A program made the translations under genes and the position numbers. DNA of 5,046 nt from JBCBXA01 sp039816825 (lineage in GTDB: Bacteria; Pseudomonadota; Alphaproteobacteria; Rhizobiales; Rhizobiaceae). Position 1 is the first letter of the stretch. Each line of letters begins with the position of its first letter. Positions 1-5,046 of the stretch are shown here, piece after piece. Below the pieces are notes generated by a model that had not been told where the DNA came from, did no database searches, and saw only the letters and a program-made list of their open reading frames with translations. The stretch lies in contig JBCBXA010000144.1 of assembly GCA_039816825.1 (NCBI GenBank), positions 1 through 5,046 of the forward strand. The letters are read 5' to 3'.

Positions 1-824
1 TCTAAGCCCATGACGGTCAGCGCGTCGACCTCTTCGCGCATCTTCATGGCACCGATTTCGGCCGCAATGGCGCTGGCCGATCGACCGGCCACCATGATGG
101 CTGCGATCAGCACGGCCAGCTCGCGAAAGATCATGTAGCTCGACAGGTCTACAGCAAGCGTTTCGGCCCCGAAATCCTTCAGCTGGTAGGCCGACTGCTG
201 TGCGATGACACCGCCCACCAGAAACGATGAGATGGCCACGACCGGCACGGCGCCAATGCCCATGCGTATGGCATGCGTGGCTATGGATCTCGGCCTGAGA
301 CCTCCCCGCCGGGCGGCAGTCAGAACCCAAAGCATCAGCGCGCCCGCGAGATCGAGCCCGCCCAACACGTCCTTGGTGCCTTTGGCCACGCGTTTTCCAA
401 GGCCGGCAAGCGCACCAACCACCGCGTCTTCCTGAGGCGGCTCGGCGATCGAGAGACTTCTCTCCTGGCTTTTCATTCTGGACATGACCGCCGCGAGGCG
501 CTCGGAAGACAGCAGCTCAACCGCCAGTCCGCTTTCGACCATGCGATCCCGCAGATCCTTGATCGCCCAGGCACCGCTGACGTCGAAGCTCTCGACCCGC
601 TGTGCATCGATGGTCACGGGATGAGATTTGTCCTGCACACGATCACGCAGGCCCGCAAGATCGTCCCAGACGGCACCCAAAGTCCGCAAGGACCAGACCC
701 CCGTCACGTGGATGCGAAAGCCGTCTGCTGAGGACTCAATGGAGATATTGGCCACGCTTCCGCCGACCGAATGGGTGGCCACCGGTTCAGAAGCGTCTGT
801 AGATGGGATATCGATGCTGGCCAT
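1..824 (-). CDS. MlaE-family ABC transporter permease with N-terminal STAS-like domain (partial, C-terminus off the left edge)
   Basis: Inner-membrane permease subunit of an Mla-type ABC transporter, a family that moves phospholipids or other lipids between the inner membrane and the outer envelope together with an MlaF-type ATPase and an MlaD-type MCE protein. The visible 274 residues begin with ATG at 824-822; an in-frame TGA four codons upstream (836-834) rules out a longer form. No strong Shine-Dalgarno is seen. Residues about 20-125 are soluble and resemble the STAS-like N-terminal domain of longer MlaE proteins. Residues about 155-274 are the permease core: PVVAISSFLVGGVIAQQ (193-209), AYQLKDFGAE (212-221), then RELAVLIAAIMVAGRS (234-249) and EIGAMKMREEVDALTVMGL (256-274), all close to the family consensus. 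STAS-containing members are usually about 370-380 residues, so roughly 100 are missing beyond position 1. The ATPase and MCE genes, if adjacent, would lie to the left. Family call is firm; substrate is not known. Confidence 0.93.
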   Translation of the reverse strand, partial: MASIDIPSTDASEPVATHSVGGSVANISIESSADGFRIHVTGVWSLRTLGAVWDDLAGLRDRVQDKSHPVTIDAQRVESFDVSGAWAIKDLRDRMVESGLAVELLSSERLAAVMSRMKSQERSLSIAEPPQEDAVVGALAGLGKRVAKGTKDVLGGLDLAGALMLWVLTAARRGGLRPRSIATHAIRMGIGAVPVVAISSFLVGGVIAQQSAYQLKDFGAETLAVDLSSYMIFRELAVLIAAIMVAGRSASAIAAEIGAMKMREEVDALTVMGL

Positions 825-839
825 TGTCTGAAATCAACT

Positions 840-851
840 GTCGTACACGAC
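840..851. repeat. Short inverted repeat, possible operator
   Basis: The bases GTCGT-AC-ACGAC form a perfect inverted repeat with 5-base arms and a 2-base centre, 16 bases upstream of the permease start codon. The placement would suit a regulator binding site for the permease gene. It is short enough to occur by chance, and no regulator gene is visible nearby, so the functional reading is a guess. Confidence 0.2.
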
Positions 852-953
852 GACTAGGTATTCAACTCCGGTTCGACTACGACATAGCGCACTAACAAGC
901 CAGCGGCAGGGTCATTTCACAACTCTAGCCAAATGGGTTGGTCCATCGCACGC

Positions 954-958
954 GGGAG
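954..958 (+). promoter_or_regulatory. Ribosome binding site of the racemase gene
   Basis: GGGAG lies 9 bases before the ATG at 968. It decides the start: an in-frame TTG at 938 would add ten residues (VHRTREKHS-type, unlike the family) and would place this site inside the gene. Confidence 0.65.
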
Positions 959-967
959 AAACACTCG

Positions 968-1960
968 ATGATCGACATAAAGGTCTTCCGGGAGCGATGG
1001 CCGCTGAAGCAGACTTTTCGGATTGCCCGCGGAGCTAAGACAAGTGCCCATGTGCTTCGCGTTCAGCTCACAGATCCCGAAACAGGGCTGAGCGGTCAGG
1101 GTGAGTGCGTTCCCTATGCGCGATATGGCGAAAGCCTCGATGCGGTGGAAACGGCGATCCATTCACTGGCCGGGACTTTGGAAGTGGAGTCCGCGCGTGC
1201 GCGGCTGCAGAGCCTCCTGCCAAGGGGCGCGGCGCGAAATGCTCTGGACTGCGCGCTCTGGGATCTTGAAGCCAAAACATCCGGCAGGCGGGCCTATGCT
1301 TCTGCCGGTCATCGCTTTTTGGGAACGCGACAGACCTACTTTACCCTTTCCCTTTCAGACCCACAGTCCATGGCCGATCAGGCAAGGGCGAACGCTGATC
1401 ACGTCACTTTGAAAATGAAGGTCGGCGACGGTGCGGGAGATGACGCGGCGCGCATTCATGCGGTGCGAGGTGCCGCCCCCACGGCGCGGATCATCGTCGA
1501 CGCCAACGAAGCGTGGAGCGAGGACAACCTCATCGACATGCTGCGTCATTGCGCGCGCGCCCACATTGCCCTTGTCGAGCAGCCTCTTCCCGCGGGCTCG
1601 GACGATATTCTGGCGCACACCCCCAGACCTGTTCCGATTTGCGCAGATGAAAGCGCCCATTGCTCCAAAGACCTCCCGGGCCTTCTTGGAAAGTATGACT
1701 TCGTCAACATAAAGCTCGACAAAACCGGCGGGCTGACCGAAGGCCTCAAAATGCAAGCGGACGCAAAGGCCATGGGCTTCGGTTGCATGGTCGGCTGCAT
1801 GGTCGGGACATCTCTTGCCATGGCGCCTGCCATGATCCTGGCTCAACACGCCGAGCATGTGGATCTGGATGGCCCTCTTCTGCTCGCAAGGGACCGACAG
1901 CCGACGCTGCCTTACACCACCAACACGATAGGACCGCCACCGAACGCACTCTGGGGTTAG
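968..1960 (+). CDS. dgcA: DgcA-type racemase / dipeptide epimerase (enolase superfamily)
   Basis: Cytosolic 330-residue enzyme of the muconate-lactonizing subgroup of the enolase superfamily, the group that includes L-Ala-D/L-Glu epimerase and the alphaproteobacterial N-acetyl-D-glutamate racemase DgcA. Such enzymes invert the alpha-carbon of a glutamate moiety using two lysines and a Mg ion. The N-terminal capping domain (about 1-120) has RGAKT (21-25) and GECVPYARYGES (45-56), the latter typical of the alphaproteobacterial group. The barrel carries the full catalytic set: KMK (K149, K151), metal ligands D178 (IIVDAN), E204 (LVEQ) and D227 (ICADES), the opposite lysine K249 (NIKLDK), and the substrate-binding DLDGP motif (D299, D301). 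Length is normal for the family. ATG 968 is chosen for its GGGAG site. No DUF1611 (DgcN) gene, the usual partner of DgcA, is next to it. Family is near certain; N-acetyl-D-Glu versus dipeptide specificity cannot be settled from sequence alone. Confidence 0.9.
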   Translation: MIDIKVFRERWPLKQTFRIARGAKTSAHVLRVQLTDPETGLSGQGECVPYARYGESLDAVETAIHSLAGTLEVESARARLQSLLPRGAARNALDCALWDLEAKTSGRRAYASAGHRFLGTRQTYFTLSLSDPQSMADQARANADHVTLKMKVGDGAGDDAARIHAVRGAAPTARIIVDANEAWSEDNLIDMLRHCARAHIALVEQPLPAGSDDILAHTPRPVPICADESAHCSKDLPGLLGKYDFVNIKLDKTGGLTEGLKMQADAKAMGFGCMVGCMVGTSLAMAPAMILAQHAEHVDLDGPLLLARDRQPTLPYTTNTIGPPPNALWG

Positions 1961-2093
1961 GCCTCCATTGCACAGGTGTTAGGCCGAAAAAGCCATGCCA
2001 GTGCGTGCCAAATGCGCTATGAAAGAGCCTTCGAAACAGTTCGAGCAATACGCGATCTCTGCTAGATATCTGGCAAAAAAGGAAATTTTTGAA
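1961..2093 (+). other. Gap between racemase and malic enzyme genes
   Basis: The 133 bases after the racemase stop hold no convincing terminator: only a 5-base inverted repeat (GGCCT at 1960-1964 and AGGCC at 1981-1985) without a T-run. A poor -10-like TAGATA at 2063-2068 has only a weak TTCGAG 17 bases upstream. Read-through from the racemase gene is therefore possible, but so is an unrecognised promoter. The malic enzyme reading frame is open back to 1995 but does not look like protein of the family before 2094. Confidence 0.5.
2079..2083 (+). promoter_or_regulatory. Ribosome binding site of the malic enzyme gene
   Basis: AAGGA lies 10 bases before ATG 2094, in an A-rich stretch. The alternative in-frame ATGs at 1995 and 2019 lack a comparable site, so this element favours the 2094 start. 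Confidence 0.6.
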
Positions 2094-4421
2094 ATGGACC
2101 AAAACTCTGTTCAGGTGTCGCCAGAGGGTGATGCGAAGTCGAGTAAGGAACTGGACGAAAACGCACTTTTTTACCATGAGTACCCCAAGCCCGGAAAGAT
2201 ATCGATCCAGGCAACCAAGCCCCTGGGCAACCAGCGAGATCTGGCACTGGCCTACTCCCCCGGGGTTGCAGCTCCCTGCTTAAAGATCGCGGAAGACCCG
2301 GCGGCGGCTGCGAAGTACACTTCACGCGGCAACATCGTCGCCGTGATCTCGAACGGAACTGCAGTTCTGGGCCTTGGCGCTATCGGACCATTGGCATCAA
2401 AGCCGGTGATGGAGGGCAAGGCTGTCCTCTTCAAGAAATTTGCGGACATTGATTCCATCGATCTCGAGGTGGACGAACTCAACGTCGACAAGTTCTGCGA
2501 TGTCGTGGCGGCCCTTGAGCCCACCTTCGGCGGCGTCAACCTGGAAGACATCAAGGCACCCGAATGCTTTGCCATCGAAGAACAATTGCGCGAGCGCATG
2601 AATGTGCCCGTCTTCCACGATGATCAGCATGGCACTGCCATCATAGTGGCAGCGGCCATCCTCAATGGCCTTGAACTCGGCGGCAAGACTCTGGAGGATG
2701 CCAAAATCGTCGCTTCAGGCGCTGGGGCAGCATCTATTGCGTGCTTGAATCTGCTCGTTTCACTCGGGGCGAAACGCGAGAACATCACGGTTTCAGATGC
2801 GGCCGGCGTGGTCTGGAAAGGTCGAAACGACCGGATGGACCCCTACAAGGATGCCTACGCACAGGAAACCGATGCGCGTGAGCTCGCTGATGTGATGCCA
2901 GGTGCAGACGTTTTCCTTGGACTTTCGGCCGCCAATGTCCTGACCCAGGACATGGTGAAAGGCATGGCCGACAAGCCGCTCATCCTCGCATTGGCCAACC
3001 CGAACCCGGAGATCAAACCGGAGCTGGCCCGCGAAGTCAGGCCCGACGCAGTGATCTGCACAGGCCGTTCGGATTATCCCAATCAGGTCAACAACGTCCT
3101 GTGTTTCCCCTACATTTTCCGTGGGGCGCTCGACGTCGGCGCCACAACCATCAATGAGGAGATGAAGATGGCCGCGGTCCGCGCCATTGCGGGTCTCGCG
3201 CGAGAAGCGTCTTCAGACGTGGCAGCCCAAGCCTATGGGGACGTCGAAATGACGTTTGGGCCGGAATACCTGATCCCCTTCCCGTTTGATCAACGTCTGA
3301 TCCTGCGGATCGCACCGGCAGTCGCAAAAGCGGCCATGGAAAGCGGCGTCGCGACGCGCCCAATCGAGGACTGGGATACATATAGAGATCGCCTGACCCG
3401 ATTTATCTTCCGCTCTGGCATGCTGATGAAGCCGGTTGTCGCCGCGGCCAAACAGGCCAACAAGCGGATCGTCTTTGCCGATGGTGAAGATGAGCGGGTT
3501 CTGCGCGCCGCACAGGTCTTGCTTGAAGACGGCATCGCGCAGCCCATCCTGATTGGTCGCCCCGAAGTCATCGACGTTCGCCTGCGCCGCTATGCCCTGC
3601 CCATCAGGATTGGCGAGGACTTTGAGCTGATAAATCCAAACTCAGACCCGCGTTATCGCGACTATGTGGACCTGCTCATACAGACCGCCGGCCGAAGCGG
3701 CATGACGCCGGACGCCGCCGCACGAATGGTCAGGACCAATGGAACGGTGATCGGCGCGCTGGCGGTCAAGAGGGGCGAGGCCGACGCACTGATTTGTGGA
3801 CTGGAAGGCCGGTACATCTCCAACATCCAGCACATCCGCCAAATCATTGGCAAAGCGGAGGGCGTGCAGGATTTCAGCACCCTGTCACTGTTGATCAGCC
3901 AGAAAGGGGCGCATTTCTTCACCGACAGTTACGTGACTGAAGAACCAAGCGCTGAGGAAATTGTCGAGATGACCCTGCTGGCAGCTGATTCCATCCGGCG
4001 CTTTGGCATTGAGCCAAAAGTTGCGCTGCTAAGCTACTCAAACTTTGGCTCGCGCCCGACAGCGTCCTCACGAAAGATGAAAGACGCGGTCGAGATGCTG
4101 CACGCCGCCGCGCCTGATCTGATGGTCGACGGCGAGATGCATGGGGACTCCGCACTGTCAGTCGCGCTGCGGGACAAGGTGCTGCCGAACTCGAGACTCG
4201 AGGGCACAGCCAACCTGATGGTGTTCCCAAATCTCGACGCGGCGAACATTGCCCTCAACATCACGAAGATCATGGCCGACGGTCTGCATGTGGGGCCCAT
4301 GTTGCTGGGAACCGCCATGCCCGCGCACGTGCTGACCCCATCCATCACCTCGCGCGGCGTGGTGAATATGAGTGCCATCGCAGCAATGGAGGCCTCGGCG
4401 AAAGCCATGGCAAGCGGCTAG
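2094..4421 (+). CDS. maeB: Hybrid malic enzyme with C-terminal phosphotransacetylase-like domain (MaeB type)
   Basis: Cytosolic enzyme that oxidatively decarboxylates malate to pyruvate with NAD or NADP, linking the TCA cycle to acetyl-CoA supply and gluconeogenesis. From ATG 2094 it is 775 residues, matching the family's usual 750-770. Domain order: malic N-terminal domain (about 18-160) opening with ELDENALFYHEYPKPGKI, with YSPGVAAPC (Y54, probable general acid) and EGKAVLFK (K109, probable catalytic lysine); metal ligands E151/D152 in NLEDIKAPECF and D177 in FHDDQHGTA; nucleotide-binding domain (about 180-425) with GAGAAS (209-214) and ANPNPE (301-306); then a phosphotransacetylase-like domain (about 450-770) with RIVFADGEDERVLRAA, GLEGRY, DGEMHGDSAL and FPNLDAANIALN. 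In characterised rhizobial DME/TME enzymes the last domain is not needed for malic activity and is linked to oligomerisation and acetyl-CoA control. Cofactor choice cannot be read reliably here. Frame is uninterrupted; the start could in principle be 1995 (808 residues), which lacks a good ribosome site. Confidence 0.96.
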   Translation: MDQNSVQVSPEGDAKSSKELDENALFYHEYPKPGKISIQATKPLGNQRDLALAYSPGVAAPCLKIAEDPAAAAKYTSRGNIVAVISNGTAVLGLGAIGPLASKPVMEGKAVLFKKFADIDSIDLEVDELNVDKFCDVVAALEPTFGGVNLEDIKAPECFAIEEQLRERMNVPVFHDDQHGTAIIVAAAILNGLELGGKTLEDAKIVASGAGAASIACLNLLVSLGAKRENITVSDAAGVVWKGRNDRMDPYKDAYAQETDARELADVMPGADVFLGLSAANVLTQDMVKGMADKPLILALANPNPEIKPELAREVRPDAVICTGRSDYPNQVNNVLCFPYIFRGALDVGATTINEEMKMAAVRAIAGLAREASSDVAAQAYGDVEMTFGPEYLIPFPFDQRLILRIAPAVAKAAMESGVATRPIEDWDTYRDRLTRFIFRSGMLMKPVVAAAKQANKRIVFADGEDERVLRAAQVLLEDGIAQPILIGRPEVIDVRLRRYALPIRIGEDFELINPNSDPRYRDYVDLLIQTAGRSGMTPDAAARMVRTNGTVIGALAVKRGEADALICGLEGRYISNIQHIRQIIGKAEGVQDFSTLSLLISQKGAHFFTDSYVTEEPSAEEIVEMTLLAADSIRRFGIEPKVALLSYSNFGSRPTASSRKMKDAVEMLHAAAPDLMVDGEMHGDSALSVALRDKVLPNSRLEGTANLMVFPNLDAANIALNITKIMADGLHVGPMLLGTAMPAHVLTPSITSRGVVNMSAIAAMEASAKAMASG

Positions 4422-4438
4422 CAACAACCGGACCTCAT

Positions 4439-4479
4439 ATGCGCGATGGATACCGGGAAGGCCGCAAACCATCGCGCGT
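4439..4479 (+). terminator. Hairpin downstream of the malic enzyme gene, possible terminator
   Basis: ATGCGCGATGG (4439-4449) pairs with CCATCGCGCGT (4469-4479): 11 pairs, one of them a U-G wobble, around a 19-base loop, starting 17 bases after the malic enzyme stop. The position and stem strength suit a transcription end. There is no T-run directly after the stem; a TTTTT occurs only about 20 bases later (4501-4505), so it is not a textbook intrinsic terminator and may instead protect the transcript's 3' end. Confidence 0.4.
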
Positions 4480-4510
4480 TCAGTTCATCCTGTAGTCAGG
4501 TTTTTGCTCA

Positions 4511-4516
4511 TATATT
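4511..4516 (+). promoter_or_regulatory. Possible -10 element for the DUF2865-like gene
   Basis: TATATT matches five of six bases of the sigma-70 -10 consensus and lies 45 bases before ATG 4561, after the hairpin that may end the malic enzyme transcript. At the expected -35 position (4488-4493, TCCTGT) the match is poor, so this is a weak call. Confidence 0.22.
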
Positions 4517-4560
4517 CGTGCTAACCGAAGCCTTCAGATCGAATGTGAGCAGGCAACCAA

Positions 4561-5046
4561 ATGCGCAACTGTGGACGGTATCAGTTCTGGCTGGCAACGC
4601 GACCGGGCGCTGCCCTGCTCGCCATGGCCAGCATCGGGCTTCTGTTTCTCGTCCTGCCGACCAGCGACACTCACGCCCAGTCCAATCAGTGCCGCGCACT
4701 CGAACGCCAACTGGCGAGCCTATCCAGCGGCGGTGGTTCTGGACGATACACAAACGCTGTTCGCCGCCAGGAAGCCGAACTGCAAAAGGCGCGGCGTCAG
4801 GTTCGTGCACGCGGATGTGGCCGGAATTCCAGGAGCAATTCCTGTAGAGCGCGCCTCAATCTGGTAGAGCGCATGGAGCGCAATCTGGTGGCGCTGCAGC
4901 GAAAGGCGAGATCGGAGCGAGGCGGATCAACAGCGCAGCGCCGTCGCATCCAGCAACAGCTCAACCGACTGAACTGCAATGCCACGCTGCGGCGTGTGCG
5001 ACCGGGCAACAACACATCGCTGGTGGAACAGATTTTTGGACTGGGC
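4561..5046 (+). CDS. Secreted DUF2865-like protein (partial, C-terminus off the right edge)
   Basis: The frame opened by ATG 4561 is uninterrupted to the window end, giving 162 residues without a stop. An in-frame TGA at 4546-4548 fixes this as the first possible ATG; an AGG at 4551-4553 with 7-base spacing is a modest ribosome site. Residues 1-39 look like a signal peptide: basic N-region, hydrophobic core ALLAMASIGLLFLVLP (18-33) and a THA-QS cleavage site after A39. The mature part starts with NQCRALERQLASL (42-54), then a Gln/Arg/Glu-rich, probably helical stretch, GCGRNSRSNSCRARLNLVERMERNL (split here by eye at C86 and C95), RRRIQQQLNRLNC (127-139) and LVEQIFGLG near the edge. This succession resembles DUF2865 proteins of Hyphomicrobiales, whose conserved cysteine-rich C-terminal half would lie beyond 5046. 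Mature-part cysteines are C44, C86, C95 and C139. Function of the family is unknown to me. Exported location is well supported; the family name is moderately so. Confidence 0.72.
   Translation, partial: MRNCGRYQFWLATRPGAALLAMASIGLLFLVLPTSDTHAQSNQCRALERQLASLSSGGGSGRYTNAVRRQEAELQKARRQVRARGCGRNSRSNSCRARLNLVERMERNLVALQRKARSERGGSTAQRRRIQQQLNRLNCNATLRRVRPGNNTSLVEQIFGLG

Larger units (their letters stand above)
825..967. other. Divergent intergenic region between the permease and racemase genes
   Basis: This 143-base gap separates two outward-facing genes, so it should carry promoters for both. I found no pair of -35/-10 boxes close enough to consensus to name on either strand. It holds a short perfect inverted repeat at 840-851 and, at its right end, the racemase ribosome binding site. 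No RNA gene or additional reading frame with family-like features is seen. Confidence 0.6.

Noticed and set aside
273..731. 152-residue plus-strand open frame
   Set aside because: It is antisense to the well-supported MlaE permease gene, whose translation matches the family motif by motif; the plus-strand translation is Arg/Pro/His-rich with no recognisable domain.
938..967. TTG start extending the racemase by ten residues
   Set aside because: The added residues do not resemble family N-termini, and the good GGGAG ribosome site lies downstream of this TTG and serves ATG 968.
1784..1807. Tandem 12-base repeat TGCATGGTCGG(C/G) encoding CMVGCMVG in the racemase
   Set aside because: The family consensus here is itself roughly MVGCMVGTSL, so the protein constraint explains most of the repeat; there is no length change suggesting a recent duplication.
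1355..1858. 167-residue minus-strand open frame
   Set aside because: It lies wholly opposite the racemase gene, whose catalytic motifs are intact; this is a typical antisense shadow in GC-rich DNA.
1960..1985. GGCCT...AGGCC inverted repeat after the racemase stop as a terminator
   Set aside because: Only five pairs with a 16-base loop and no T-run after it; too weak to call.
2075..2090. A6-GGAAA-T5 stretch that could fold with the ribosome site in its loop
   Set aside because: Five A-U pairs around a six-base loop would be very unstable; better read as an unstructured, accessible ribosome site than as a regulatory hairpin.
4446..4847. 133-residue plus-strand open frame overlapping the DUF2865-like gene in another frame
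   Set aside because: It begins inside the hairpin with no ribosome site and has no signal peptide or ordered motif. The 4561 frame has a signal peptide, a cleavage site and a cysteine pattern, and stays open to the window end.
1..5046. tRNA, rRNA, CRISPR, IS elements, phage or attachment sites
   Set aside because: Reading both strands I saw no cloverleaf, no regularly spaced repeats, no transposase or integrase motifs and no terminal inverted repeats.

Overview
The window reads as a piece of an alphaproteobacterial chromosome, most likely Hyphomicrobiales (Rhizobiales) or a close relative. The evidence is a malic enzyme fused to a phosphotransacetylase-like domain, an enolase-superfamily racemase of the alphaproteobacterial DgcA type, an MlaE permease with a STAS-like N-terminal extension, and a secreted cysteine-bearing protein resembling DUF2865, a family I associate with this order. 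The sequence is moderately GC-rich. There are no IS ends, tRNAs, CRISPR repeats or phage genes, so it looks like ordinary core or near-core chromosome. The order is a judgement from protein style, not a database search.

Layout. (1) Positions 1-824, minus strand: the first 274 residues of an MlaE-family ABC transporter permease, with the C-terminal part lying off the left edge. (2) 825-967: a divergent intergenic region with a short inverted repeat. (3) 968-1960, plus: a complete 330-residue DgcA / dipeptide-epimerase-type racemase with all expected catalytic residues. (4) 1961-2093: a gap with no convincing terminator, ending in a good ribosome binding site. (5) 2094-4421, plus: a complete 775-residue hybrid malic enzyme (MaeB type). 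(6) 4422-4560: a gap holding a long hairpin. (7) 4561-5046, plus: the N-terminal 162 residues of an exported DUF2865-like protein, running off the right edge. Both edge genes are open at the window boundary.

How they fit together. The racemase and the malic enzyme are co-directional and separated by about 130 bases, so they could be co-transcribed, but nothing proves it. The racemase would feed D-glutamate (as N-acetyl-D-glutamate) or dipeptide-derived glutamate into L-glutamate and the TCA cycle. The malic enzyme draws malate out of the TCA cycle as pyruvate. That is a plausible metabolic link, not a demonstrated pathway. The permease (envelope lipid transport) and the DUF2865-like protein (periplasmic or secreted, unknown role) appear unrelated. 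I did not find a novel multi-gene system here. The points most worth a second look are the racemase without a DUF1611 (DgcN) partner, the apparently inactive phosphotransacetylase-like domain, and the uncharacterised secreted protein at the right edge.
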